This document shows positions 28,557 through 37,036 of a stretch of 64,000 bases of DNA, piece by piece (within the stretch, counting starts at the first letter, position 1; every line of letters starts with the position of its first letter). Source of the stretch: Rhizobium sp. TH2 (lineage in GTDB: Bacteria > Pseudomonadota > Alphaproteobacteria > Rhizobiales > Rhizobiaceae). The notes beneath the pieces are model-generated. The model was given only the letters and a program-made list of their open reading frames with translations. It ran no database searches and was not told where the DNA came from. The stretch is taken from NCBI RefSeq assembly GCF_024707525.1, contig NZ_CP062231.1:2666001-2730000 (forward strand). The letters run 5' to 3'. Position numbers and translations under genes: made by a program.

Positions 28557-28581
28557 AAAAGCCGGCCTTGCGCCGGCTTTT
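28557..28581 (+). terminator. Rho-independent terminator after the small L,D-transpeptidase
   Basis: AAAAGCCGGC and GCCGGCTTTT pair over 10 bases with loop CTTGC. The stem itself ends in four T, so it can also act for the convergent gene's transcript. Confidence 0.82.
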
Positions 28582-28621
28582 CAGTTTTGTGCGCCAGATC
28601 GGGGACGGCTCCAGACGACAT

Positions 28622-30049
28622 TCACCAGACCTGCGGACAGGACCTCGGCTCCGGCGACGTGTCGAAACCGCCGAATGCACGGGTTCTCGCATCCAGTCCT
28701 TCTGCCAGTTGTTCGACCAGTCTCAGCCCCGCGCGCAATTCGCAATTTGCAAAATACGTGATCAACGCGACAGCGAGACCGTGACGACCGGCATCGATCA
28801 ACGCGCCCGATGCCTCCTGCATATCGGCGGCAAGGCCTGTCAGCCTGCGCTCGTGGGCGACAAAAATCCGCTCAAGTTCAGGTATGCTGGCCTCGGCATC
28901 GCGCAGCGCCAGATAAAATAGCCGTTTGCAGATCGCGGCGGCGGAACGCGATGCCTCGATTCCCTGCGGCACGATGGAAACCGTGTCGAGACGTCCTCCC
29001 AGTGCATGCCGCATATCCATGAAACGCGCGTGCTCTCCCGCCGTCAGGTAGCGATGCTGACGGTATTCTTCCGCAATCTCGGTCATCCCGAGAAAAACCG
29101 GCATGAAGGGTGCTGCGACGGCTCCGACAGGGGCGTGCCAGATCACGCGCAGGGCTGGATGGCTTGGCTCGACAAGCGGCACGACCTGGCCATATCCCGC
29201 CGTATCGCCCGTCAGTGTGGGGGTGCGGACCGCCCAGAACATGTCTTCAAGCGTTATTTTCTCGGGCCTTTGCGCGCGGCGGCCCATTTCGGCCTCGATC
29301 CAGCGCGCGCCTTCCCACGCGCCACGACCATCGCCGTAGATCGCGTTGACATTGAAGCGTTCGCCCTTGGTGTGCCAGCCTTGGTCGGTGGCGAAGTCGA
29401 TGAAGTGGCGAGGGAAGAGGAAGTTGTCGTCGGGCGCGGGCGGAATTTCACCTATATGACCCGGCCGCGACGCCCGTATCGTGTCATCCCCCAATCTTTC
29501 CGCCACCCAAAGCTTGGCGCCGCCGGCAAACTCGATGACGACCCAGGCCTCGTTCGCATCCGCGACGATATGAGAATTGCCGCCATAGGTGGAGTAGCCG
29601 TATGCGGCTATCAACTCGCCTATCAGTTCGACCCCCTCCCTCGCGGTGCGGGCACGCTCCAGCACCAGCTTGGCAAGATCGCTGTAGTTGGGCCCACGTT
29701 GATCGCTAGGCGTCATGGCGATCAGTTCGGCCCGCGAGGTAGACCAGATGTCACGCACCGCCACGCCATGTTCGTTCAGCCCACCATTGCTGAGGGGCGC
29801 GGGAACGCCTTTGTAATGGGAATAGCAGACACGAACATGCCGCGCAGTCAACGCCGCCTGCGGAATCTCGCTCAGGACGCCCGGCAGTTCCGCCTGTGGC
29901 GTAACGCCGACCGTGATCGTCGCTCCCGCCGGATGCTGCCGATCCTCGATAATTTCAAGCCAGTGGCTCGAAGGCTCGTCACCATAGCCCGCCAGATAGG
30001 CGTGGCCGGTCGCCGTCAGGTTCCGTCCGACATAAAGGCCGTAGCTCAT
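28622..30049 (-). CDS. C69-family dipeptidase-like protein
   Basis: A 475-residue Ntn-hydrolase-like protein. Family blocks include YGDEPSSHWLEI near residue 22, NGGLNEHGVAVRDIWS near 88 and YGYSTYGGNSHIVADANEAWVVIEFAGG near 150. C69 peptidases normally expose an N-terminal Cys nucleophile after processing. Here residue 2 is Ser (MSYGLYVG) and no Cys is near. It may use Ser, or it may have lost peptidase activity. No signal peptide. Substrate unknown. Confidence 0.82.
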   Translation of the reverse strand: MSYGLYVGRNLTATGHAYLAGYGDEPSSHWLEIIEDRQHPAGATITVGVTPQAELPGVLSEIPQAALTARHVRVCYSHYKGVPAPLSNGGLNEHGVAVRDIWSTSRAELIAMTPSDQRGPNYSDLAKLVLERARTAREGVELIGELIAAYGYSTYGGNSHIVADANEAWVVIEFAGGAKLWVAERLGDDTIRASRPGHIGEIPPAPDDNFLFPRHFIDFATDQGWHTKGERFNVNAIYGDGRGAWEGARWIEAEMGRRAQRPEKITLEDMFWAVRTPTLTGDTAGYGQVVPLVEPSHPALRVIWHAPVGAVAAPFMPVFLGMTEIAEEYRQHRYLTAGEHARFMDMRHALGGRLDTVSIVPQGIEASRSAAAICKRLFYLALRDAEASIPELERIFVAHERRLTGLAADMQEASGALIDAGRHGLAVALITYFANCELRAGLRLVEQLAEGLDARTRAFGGFDTSPEPRSCPQVW

Positions 30050-30110
30050 GCAAATATCCCGTTACATTCTCATCCATGCCAGCCCTTACGCGAGCCGCCG
30101 GCATGCTTCG

Positions 30111-30728
30111 TCAATCGTCGTTGCTGGCATCCAGTTCTTCCGGCCGCATGCCCTCGTCTCGCTCGTCCTGTCTTGCCGCGAGGAACTTCAGGCATTCCTC
30201 GAACGCGGTGAGATCGGTGTAGAGTTCATCCGCCGCAGCGGCATGTACCGCCACGATCCCGCCCCGGCGCTCGACGCCTCCGTCCAGCATCAGGTTGTCG
30301 GCCATCTCGAAATCCTCGAGCGACAGCCCGTCCGGGCCGCGTTTATAGCCCTTGGCATCCTCGGTGATCTGGTTGTCGTAGAAATCGAGCGTGCGCTGGT
30401 AATGGTCGCGCGCAACGTTGGTATAGGCCGCGACCATCTTCCCCAAAGCGCACATGTAACCGAGCTCGAACACGGTGCCGACATCGGCCCACTGCCCCCG
30501 GAACGGCGTGAGATTGGCGATCACGCCGTCGGCGGCGTTCATCATGCCCTCGTTGACCTTTGATATCGCCAGGCCGAACGCCTTCTTGGTCTTCTGCGCG
30601 GGGATGTCGAGATCGCCGGGGCATAGCGGTTCGAAACCGTATTGCCGCACGAGCGCAGCCTTGCGGTCCATCTGTTCGCGGGCGTTGACGAGGAAAACTT
30701 CCGGGCCGGCGATATAGAGCTTCTTCAT
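30111..30728 (-). CDS. Nucleoside 2-deoxyribosyltransferase
   Basis: A 205-residue enzyme expected to exchange or hydrolyse bases on 2-deoxyribonucleosides. MKKLYIAGPEVF opens the fold. The block DGVIANLTPFRGQWADVGT followed by VFELGY carries the catalytic Glu and nearby Asp/Asn residues of the family. AGG precedes the ATG by 8 bases, within the end region of the M15 gene. The two are probably one transcript. Confidence 0.88.
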   Translation of the reverse strand: MKKLYIAGPEVFLVNAREQMDRKAALVRQYGFEPLCPGDLDIPAQKTKKAFGLAISKVNEGMMNAADGVIANLTPFRGQWADVGTVFELGYMCALGKMVAAYTNVARDHYQRTLDFYDNQITEDAKGYKRGPDGLSLEDFEMADNLMLDGGVERRGGIVAVHAAAADELYTDLTAFEECLKFLAARQDERDEGMRPEELDASNDD

Positions 30729-30740
30729 GGGATCAACCTG

Positions 30741-31535
30741 TCACTTGCAGGCCGAGACCCCCGCGCGCTTCGCGATTTCGAGGAGTTCCGGCCGGTATTC
30801 GAAATGCATCGTATCGTAGTGATACCAGCGCCCACCCCAGATGAAACCGTGTTTTTCGAAGATCGCCACGATTTCCATGGGAAACTTGTTCTTGTAGACC
30901 GGCACATTGCCCGGCTTGCCCTTCGACCAGACCCAGTAATCGGCGAATTTGGTGTTGAGATCGATCGCCGCGCCGAAACTGTGCACAGAGAGGTTCTTCT
31001 GGCCCGCCACCTTGCGGAAGTTGAAGCCTCCTGCCGAAGGGGTGAGATATTTCTTCAAATCCGGGCGTGAGGCAAGTTCGTCATGCACCGCTTCCAGCGC
31101 CATGTTGACACTGTTGACCGATGTTACCTGCAGCGTCTCGCCGAACCATTTCACGGGAACGAGGTTGCGCGCGACTTCCTTTTTCGAGTCCCCATACATC
31201 AGCGTCATCAGCTTTTCGGAGCGGATACGGCCGGGGTCGAAGTTGACGTCAGGACGGGTCTCGCAGGCGCCGGCCGGATAGATCTGTTGCAGGCTGTCCT
31301 CGATATCGCCCTCTTCCAGCATCTGGAAATGATCGCGCTTCACGCCGTCATCGACCGGCAGAAGCTGGGCGTGCCGGATAAAGCCTACGCCCTTCTCCGA
31401 ACCCATGTTCAGCGTGTCGGGATAGGCTTTGACAAGGATGTCGATTTTTTCGGAGAGGGTTAGATCTTTGGCATGGACGGCCGTGGACGAAGCCAGCGAC
31501 AGAACCACGCCCACAGCCAAAAGAACTTGCTTCAT
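30741..31535 (-). CDS. Exported M15-family metallopeptidase (D-Ala-D-Ala carboxypeptidase-like)
   Basis: A 264-residue protein with a signal peptide (cleavage near AVHAKDL). The zinc site is formed by VHSFGAAIDLN (His and Asp) and by YDTMHFEY (Glu and His), as in VanY/M15 peptidases. It may trim peptidoglycan stem peptides in the periplasm. I use the ATG at 31535 because GGGGA is 5-6 bases upstream. The ATG five codons earlier lacks this. The upstream gap contains repeat copy 2. Confidence 0.88.
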   Translation of the reverse strand: MKQVLLAVGVVLSLASSTAVHAKDLTLSEKIDILVKAYPDTLNMGSEKGVGFIRHAQLLPVDDGVKRDHFQMLEEGDIEDSLQQIYPAGACETRPDVNFDPGRIRSEKLMTLMYGDSKKEVARNLVPVKWFGETLQVTSVNSVNMALEAVHDELASRPDLKKYLTPSAGGFNFRKVAGQKNLSVHSFGAAIDLNTKFADYWVWSKGKPGNVPVYKNKFPMEIVAIFEKHGFIWGGRWYHYDTMHFEYRPELLEIAKRAGVSACK

Positions 31536-31607
31536 AACTTTCCCCGCCACCCGTTCATTAGACTAAGACGGTAACAAAGCCATCCCTATTCACGGGCACG
31601 ACGCTCA

Positions 31608-31731
31608 ATGAAATCCTTCAGGCCGGAGCGAAAATGGTGTGCTTCGAGAACCGGCGCGGAGTGTACTTAAGTACATGAGCACCGGAAGCGCAGAAGCACG
31701 CCATTTGCAGCCCGGCCTCAAGGATTTCGAT
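31608..31731. repeat. Palindromic intergenic repeat element, copy 2
   Basis: An imperfect palindrome of about 120 bases. Its core matches copy 1 at 16161-16300 (GCGAAAATGG, GAACCGG, GAGCACCGGAAGCGCAG, GCCATTTGCAG). The outer arms GAAATCCTT-c/g-AGGCCGG (31610-31626 and 31712-31728) differ completely from the arms of copy 1 but again pair with each other. The centre is the perfect palindrome GTACTTAAGTAC. It starts 3 bases after the stop of the PPOX gene. Confidence 0.85.
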
Positions 31732-32340
31732 TCACCACATGGTTTTGGCGGCCCGGCCCGGCCAATCCCGGTCATAAGTCTCGCCGTCGAAGCCGTCCTT
31801 GATGGTCTTCATCATCTGGCCGACGGTCGGCAGCGATCCAGCCGTCACGAATTTCTCCGGGTTCCAGAGATCCGCCCTTATGACGGCGCGGGCACATTGC
31901 ACATAGACTTCGTCGATGGTGATCACGATAACCGAGCGCGGATGCTTGCCATCCATATCGAAGCGCTCGGTCATCGCGGGATCGATCGCCACCACCGCCC
32001 GCCCGTTGAGGCGCATCGTCGATGTTGAACCGGGGATGAGGATCATCAATGCCACGCGTGGGTCGCGCACGATGTTGGAGAGCGAGTCGACGCGGTTGTT
32101 GCCGCGCCAGTCCGGCATCAGAATTGTCCGTTCGTCCTCAACGTAGAGCACATGACCGGCGTCGCCGCGCGGCGAGCAATCCAGCCCTTCAGGCCCGACG
32201 GTCGCGAGTGCCACGAAGGGCGAGGCCTCGATCATGCGCCGGTATTCCGGCGTCAGGAACGGCGTGACCTTGATTATCGATGCCTCCACGGGCTGGCCGT
32301 AGAGTTCATTCAATTCCGCAACCGTCTCGATCTTCTGCAT
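31732..32340 (-). CDS. Pyridoxamine-5'-phosphate-oxidase-like FMN flavoprotein
   Basis: A 202-residue split-barrel protein: FVALATVGPEGLDCSPRGD, ILMPDWRGNNRVDSLSNI and VRDPRVALMILIPG are conserved in the PPOX-type subfamily that binds FMN or F420. These are not vitamin B6 enzymes; substrates are generally unknown. GGAG 6 bases upstream supports ATG 32340 (MQKIETVAEL) rather than the ATG four codons earlier. Confidence 0.87.
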   Translation of the reverse strand: MQKIETVAELNELYGQPVEASIIKVTPFLTPEYRRMIEASPFVALATVGPEGLDCSPRGDAGHVLYVEDERTILMPDWRGNNRVDSLSNIVRDPRVALMILIPGSTSTMRLNGRAVVAIDPAMTERFDMDGKHPRSVIVITIDEVYVQCARAVIRADLWNPEKFVTAGSLPTVGQMMKTIKDGFDGETYDRDWPGRAAKTMW

Positions 32341-32389
32341 AGCCGTCTCCATCTTAGAGCGCTTCGGCTATAGCCAGATTTCGTGACGA

Positions 32390-33274
32390 TTAAACGAGAA
32401 ATTTTCTGATGGCATCGATCGTTGCGGGTGAATTGACGATGCGGCGGTGGCCCAACCCGTTCAGCCATTCGAGCTTCACATGCGGGCCAGCGCCGCCATA
32501 AGCCTGCGCCGCGCGCGACGAGACTTCCTTGTCCTCATCCGCATGCAGCACCAGAACCGGCAATTGCGGCACCGATTCCAGCATCCGCCCGGCCGAGAAG
32601 AAGGCGATCGGCTGGCCGGCAATACGCTTGACCTCGCTATCGAGCGCGCTATGCACCCGCCGGGTAAAGCCCATCGCGCCCGAGAAATTCGAGAACACAT
32701 GCTCGGCCGCCACAGGTGCGGCGATCAGTACGAGCCTGTCCGGCGTATGGCGTGTCAGCCAGTCGGCAGGACCGGACGCGGACATGGCCGCAACGAAGCC
32801 GCCGAAGGAATGACCGATCACCGCATCGAAATGGCCATACTGCCGCCAGGCCGCGTCGATCGCATCAATCCCGATCGGCACCGTCAGCCGTCGCCCGGTC
32901 GAACCGCCATGGCCCGGCAGATCGAGCCCCACGACGACAGCGCCGGTCTGGCGCAGCCCACGGATCAGCCCCTGCATGTAGTCGATGCGTGAGCCCCATC
33001 CATGCACGACCAGATAAGTCTTGCCATTGGGTTCGCCGATCGGCGGAAAGCGATGCGTCGCCACCATGCCCGCGGGCACCGGCAGCATCAGCAATTCGGC
33101 CTCGCGCATCGCCGCGCGTGACAGCCCGAGCAGCTTGCGCTCCTTCTCGTTCTTCGGCTCCGGCGAACTGGTGCTCGAAAACAGGCTGAACGCGATGCGT
33201 CCCGCGAGACGCGGCGACACCACGCCGGTGAGATTGATCGCTTGCCCCGCGACCTTGTGCAGGTAAGATTGCAT
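32390..33274 (-). CDS. Alpha/beta hydrolase
   Basis: A 294-residue alpha/beta-fold protein. YLVVHGWGSR forms the oxyanion region, GHSFGG (GxSxG) near residue 150 has the nucleophile Ser, VLHADEDKEVS supplies the Asp, and GLGHRRI the His. It could be an esterase or lipase; substrate unknown. It is divergent from a MarR gene with only 43 bases between, and that gap holds tandem symmetric sites, so MarR probably controls it. Confidence 0.88.
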   Translation of the reverse strand: MQSYLHKVAGQAINLTGVVSPRLAGRIAFSLFSSTSSPEPKNEKERKLLGLSRAAMREAELLMLPVPAGMVATHRFPPIGEPNGKTYLVVHGWGSRIDYMQGLIRGLRQTGAVVVGLDLPGHGGSTGRRLTVPIGIDAIDAAWRQYGHFDAVIGHSFGGFVAAMSASGPADWLTRHTPDRLVLIAAPVAAEHVFSNFSGAMGFTRRVHSALDSEVKRIAGQPIAFFSAGRMLESVPQLPVLVLHADEDKEVSSRAAQAYGGAGPHVKLEWLNGLGHRRIVNSPATIDAIRKFLV

Positions 33275-33289
33275 TGCTATGATCCACAA

Positions 33290-33323
33290 GTTCAACAATG
33301 AACAATAAAGTACAACTATGAAC
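33290..33323. promoter_or_regulatory. Tandem palindromic MarR operator candidate
   Basis: GTTCA-ACAA-TGAAC (33290-33303) and GTACA-ACTA-TGAAC (33310-33323) are two near-identical sites exactly 20 bases apart, two helical turns. The second contains the ATG of the MarR gene. They lie in the only gap between MarR and the divergent hydrolase, so one protein could control both. Confidence 0.7.
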
Positions 33324-33800
33324 AAAAATCAAGCCCTGCCTTGGGATCATCCACGCTTTCGTACATGGATCGGCGTGGCGCGTGCCTGCCAGCTGATGCA
33401 ACTGACCCTGCAGCGCAACATGGCCCATCTCGAGATCAAGCCGCCGCATCTCGATATCCTGCTCAACCTCTATAAGCGCGAGGGCATTTCCCAGCAGGAA
33501 CTGGCGCGCAAGTTGCTGGTCGGCCGCTCCAACATGTCGATGCTGCTGCCGCATCTGGAAAAGCGCGGCCTGATCGAACGCCGCGGCGACGGCAAGGACA
33601 AGCGCGTGCTCAGGCTGTTTCTCACCGATCAGGGCAAGGAGGTCACGGAGAAGGCGATGCAAATCCAGACGGCACTCATCGACACGGTGATGGCGACATC
33701 GACCGAAGAGCGCTGCATGATGGTCGCCGAGCAGATGGAAAAGATCGTCGACGTGTTGCTGCGCGAAGGTTCCAGCGAGGACACTCAAAAAGAGTCGTGA
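33318..33800 (+). CDS. MarR-family transcriptional regulator
   Basis: A 160-residue winged-helix regulator: LDILLNLYKREGISQQELARKL, VGRSNMSMLLPHLEKRGLI (recognition helix) and the wing RRGDGKDKRVLRLFLTDQG. It likely represses itself and the divergent hydrolase. There is only a weak AAAG before the ATG because the operator occupies that space. Confidence 0.92.
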   Translation: MNKNQALPWDHPRFRTWIGVARACQLMQLTLQRNMAHLEIKPPHLDILLNLYKREGISQQELARKLLVGRSNMSMLLPHLEKRGLIERRGDGKDKRVLRLFLTDQGKEVTEKAMQIQTALIDTVMATSTEERCMMVAEQMEKIVDVLLREGSSEDTQKES

Positions 33801-33806
33801 TCACGC

Positions 33807-34181
33807 TCACCGCGGCCGTTCGCTCACATCCCGGCTCATGCCTTTTTCCGCAAGCTTCGCCTCGTATTCGCCGAACAATTCTCCACCGCGCTCGCCGAGC
33901 TCGCGCAGATAACTCCAGGTGAAAATCCCGGTATCGTGGCCGTCGTCGAAGCCGATGCGGATGGCGTAATTGCCGGTCGGCTGTACGGAGAGGATCGCGA
34001 CATTGCGCTTGCCCGGCACGGTCACTTCCTGACCCGGTCCGTGGCCCTTGACCTCGGCCGATGGCGACAGCACGCGCAGCATCTCCGCCGAAAGCTCGAA
34101 TGCGGCACTATCGTTGAACGCGACGGTCAACCGTTGCCGGTCCTTGGAAACCCTGATCTCGGTCGGCCAGATTTCGCTCAT
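33807..34181 (-). CDS. DUF971 / gamma-butyrobetaine-hydroxylase N-terminal-like protein
   Basis: A 124-residue protein of the DUF971 fold: PTEIRVSKDRQRLTVAF, LSAEMLRVLSPSAEV and YAIRIGFDDGHDTGIFTWSYL. In other organisms this domain is fused to Mrp/HCF101-type Fe-S carriers, so a link to the neighbouring Fe-S enzyme MoaA is possible but unproven. AGGGA 7 bases upstream supports ATG 34181. Convergent with MarR (6-base gap) and divergent from moaA. Confidence 0.85.
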   Translation of the reverse strand: MSEIWPTEIRVSKDRQRLTVAFNDSAAFELSAEMLRVLSPSAEVKGHGPGQEVTVPGKRNVAILSVQPTGNYAIRIGFDDGHDTGIFTWSYLRELGERGGELFGEYEAKLAEKGMSRDVSERPR

Positions 34182-34285
34182 AATTTCATCCCTTTTCTCG
34201 CGCATTAGCGATCCACTGTCGCATCCGCAAGACAAATTCACTTCAATCCGCGCTATCAAATCCCTATATAGGCTTGACGGAAGCG

Positions 34286-34310
34286 CGCGCCCAACACGAT
34301 ATGGGGCGCG
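34286..34310 (+). promoter_or_regulatory. Hairpin in the moaA leader
   Basis: CGCGCCC and GGGCGCG pair over 7 bases with an 11-base loop, immediately before the GGGAG ribosome site of moaA. A TATATA -10-like box lies at about 34265. It may affect translation. It does not have the size or layout of the known Moco riboswitch. Confidence 0.45.
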
Positions 34311-34320
34311 GGAGTAATAG

Positions 34321-35358
34321 ATGAATATTTTCTCAGGTCATTTCCGGCCATCGGGCACACCGGCCCCCATGATCGACCCCTTCGGGCGCATGGTGAGCTA
34401 TCTGCGTGTGTCGGTGACCGACCGCTGCGATTTCCGCTGCACTTATTGCATGGCCGAGCACATGACCTTCCTGCCGAAGAAGGACCTGCTGACGCTCGAG
34501 GAGCTCGAGCGCCTCTGTTCCGCCTTCATCGACAAGGGTGTGCGAAAGATCAGGCTGACCGGCGGCGAGCCGCTTGTGCGCCACAACATCATGTACCTCG
34601 TCCGCGCTCTCGGCCAGAAGGTGCGTCACGGCGTGCTCGACGAACTGACGCTGACCACCAACGGCTCGCAGCTCGCGCGCTTCGCCGATGAACTCGCCGA
34701 TAACGGCGTCAAGCGCATCAACGTTTCGGTCGATACGCTCGACCCGCAGAAATTCCGCGAGATCACCCGCACCGGCGACCTCAGCAAAGTACTGGCCGGC
34801 ATCGATGCCGCGCAGAAGGCCGGCATCCACGTCAAGCTCAATGCCGTGGCGCTCAAGCATTTCAACGAACACGAGATCCCCGAGATCATGCGCTGGGCGC
34901 ATGGCCGTGGCATGGACATGACCGTCATCGAGACCATGCCGATGGGCGAGGTCGAGGAAGACCGCACCGACCGCTACCTGCCGCTGTCCGAACTACGTGC
35001 GAGCATGGAAGAACATTTCACGCTGACCGACAACGCCTATCGCACCGGCGGCCCCGCCCGCTATGTGACCGTCGAGGAAACCGGCGGCCGGCTCGGCTTC
35101 ATCACGCCGATGACGCATAATTTCTGCGAGACCTGCAATCGCGTGCGGCTCACCTGCACCGGCACGCTCTATATGTGCCTCGGCCAGAACGACGCCGCCG
35201 ATTTCCGCGACCTGCTGCGCTCGACCGACGACGACGCCGTCATCAAGAGTGCCATCGACGAGGCGATCAGCCGCAAGCCCAAGGGCCATGATTTCATCAT
35301 CGACCGCGAGCACAATCGTCCCGCCGTTGCCCGCCACATGAGCATGACGGGCGGCTGA
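34321..35358 (+). CDS. moaA: GTP 3',8-cyclase, molybdenum cofactor synthesis
   Basis: A 345-residue radical-SAM enzyme carrying out the first step of Moco synthesis from GTP. The N-terminal cluster motif is CDFRCTYCM (CxxxCxxC) near residue 38. The SAM-binding LTGGEPLVR follows. The second cluster motif is [13 protein letters not shown] near residue 268. C-terminal GG (MTGG) is present, as required for MoaA activity. GGGAG 6 bases upstream fixes the start. The next gene overlaps its stop. Confidence 0.96.
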   Translation: MNIFSGHFRPSGTPAPMIDPFGRMVSYLRVSVTDRCDFRCTYCMAEHMTFLPKKDLLTLEELERLCSAFIDKGVRKIRLTGGEPLVRHNIMYLVRALGQKVRHGVLDELTLTTNGSQLARFADELADNGVKRINVSVDTLDPQKFREITRTGDLSKVLAGIDAAQKAGIHVKLNAVALKHFNEHEIPEIMRWAHGRGMDMTVIETMPMGEVEEDRTDRYLPLSELRASMEEHFTLTDNAYRTGGPARYVTVEETGGRLGFITPMTHNFCETCNRVRLTCTGTLYMCLGQNDAADFRDLLRSTDDDAVIKSAIDEAISRKPKGHDFIIDREHNRPAVARHMSMTGG

Positions 35359-36014
35359 TGCGGCGCGCACTCCTCGCCGCATTCGGAGTTCTGTTCGCCG
35401 GCGCCCTGCCCGCCCTTGCCGATGATGCGTCGGATGCCGCCGACATCGCTGCCGCCCGCAAGTTCATCGAGCCGGTCATGGGCAAGACCTGCGATTTCCA
35501 GACCAATAAGGACGGCGCGCCGGACGGCGACAACAATGTCTTTCCGCTCAGCTACCGCACCAAGGGGCAGGACCAGGATTCACCGGACTACAAGCTGACC
35601 CTCGTCCAGCTTGCCTGCTCCTCGGGCGCCTATAACTTCAATTCAATCTATCTGACCCGCAATGCCGACGGCGTCTGGGAACTCCTGACCTTCGCCGAGC
35701 CGACACTCGATTTCGACTACACGGACGAGAATTTCTCGAAGCTCAAGGCAGCGCCGAAAGTGGCTGGCTTCATCGCCGTGACCCAGCTCACCAACAGCGA
35801 ATACGATCCTGAAACCAAAGTGCTGAACTCGTCAGCCAAATGGCGCGGTATCGGCGACGCCTGGTCGGCGGGCGTATACCAATTCGTCGAGGGCGTCTTC
35901 GTGCTGAAGAAATACGAAGTCGATCCCACCTTCCAGGCGCCGGGCGAGGAAGAGCCGGACCCGAACGTGCCGGAAAGCTATGTGGTCTTCGACGCAACCA
36001 CGCCCGCAAAATAG
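35358..36014 (+). CDS. Exported protein of unknown function (DUF1176-like)
   Basis: A 218-residue protein with a signal peptide (cleavage near LPALADD). The C-terminal half has KWRGIGDAWSAGVYQFVEGVFVLKKYEVDP, which resembles DUF1176 proteins. Its ATG shares a base with the moaA stop (TGATG), so it is translationally coupled to moaA. No enzymatic motif is seen. Periplasmic location inferred. Confidence 0.78.
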   Translation: MRRALLAAFGVLFAGALPALADDASDAADIAAARKFIEPVMGKTCDFQTNKDGAPDGDNNVFPLSYRTKGQDQDSPDYKLTLVQLACSSGAYNFNSIYLTRNADGVWELLTFAEPTLDFDYTDENFSKLKAAPKVAGFIAVTQLTNSEYDPETKVLNSSAKWRGIGDAWSAGVYQFVEGVFVLKKYEVDPTFQAPGEEEPDPNVPESYVVFDATTPAK

Positions 36015-36120
36015 TGCGCGCTGGATCGATTCCATCCGCGGTTCGCGTTGATTAGACAGTTGTGCAAACAGCCTGCGGCAGTCTATAGACCAGCCTGCCT
36101 CCGAACTGGATTCCCGCCGC

Positions 36121-37029
36121 ATGGCCATCAACGACAATATCAAGGGCGCGATACTGATGTCGCTGGCCATGGCGAGCTTCACCATCAACGACGCGATGGT
36201 CAAGCTGGTGACGGACGATCTGACGACCGGGCAGATCATGTTCATTCGCGGCGCCATAACCTCCGTGCTGATCCTGCTCGTCGCCTGGCGGATGAAGGCA
36301 CTGAGGCCGTTGAAGACGGTGCTCCAGCCCTGGTTCATGCTTCGCACGGCCGGCGAGATCGGCGCGTCGATCACCTATATCCATGCCCTGTCGAAGATCC
36401 CGCTGCCCAATGCCTCGGCCATCCTGCAGGCGTTGCCGCTCGCCGTCACTATGGGTGCGGCGCTGCTGCTGGGCGAACAGGTCGGCTGGCGGCGCTGGTC
36501 GGCCATAACAGTCGGCTTTGTCGGTGTGATGATCATTATCCGCCCCGGCGCGGAAGGATTTACCGCAGCCTCCCTGCTGGTCGTTGGCTCGGTGATCACC
36601 GCGGCCACGCGCGATATCGCGACAAAGAAGATCGGTCCCGAGGTTCCGTCGCTCTTCATCTCAGCCACAACCTCGGTCACAATCACCATCGTCGGTGCGT
36701 TCCTGATCGAACCGTTCGGCGGCTGGAACCCGGTGCCATTGGATGACCTTGGAGAACTTGCCTTCGGCTCGGTCATGCTCTTCGCCGGCTACCAGACGCT
36801 GATCATGGCGATGCGCACCGGTGAAATCTCCTTCATCGCGCCCTTCCGCTACACCAGCCTGATCTGGGCGATCATGCTGGGCCTGTTCCTGCTCGGCGAT
36901 ATCCCCGACATATGGATGCTGACAGGTTCGGCCATCGTGGTTTCGGCCGGCCTCTATGCCTTCTACCGCGAAACGGTGCTACAACGCCGCAGACTGGCGG
37001 AGATCGAAAACAATCTCACCGTATCCTGA
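36121..37029 (+). CDS. DMT-superfamily (EamA) transporter
   Basis: A 302-residue inner-membrane protein with ten predicted hydrophobic helices in two EamA repeats (ILMSLAMASFTINDAMVK at the start; ITAATRDIATKKIGPEVPSL opening the second half). The substrate is unknown. mobA starts 7 bases after its stop and the two are probably one transcript, which does not by itself imply a molybdenum role. Confidence 0.88.
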   Translation: MAINDNIKGAILMSLAMASFTINDAMVKLVTDDLTTGQIMFIRGAITSVLILLVAWRMKALRPLKTVLQPWFMLRTAGEIGASITYIHALSKIPLPNASAILQALPLAVTMGAALLLGEQVGWRRWSAITVGFVGVMIIIRPGAEGFTAASLLVVGSVITAATRDIATKKIGPEVPSLFISATTSVTITIVGAFLIEPFGGWNPVPLDDLGELAFGSVMLFAGYQTLIMAMRTGEISFIAPFRYTSLIWAIMLGLFLLGDIPDIWMLTGSAIVVSAGLYAFYRETVLQRRRLAEIENNLTVS

Positions 37030-37036
37030 GCCTGAA

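Noticed and set aside
34182..34320. Moco riboswitch before moaA
   Set aside because: The leader is too short and simple; only one small hairpin is visible.
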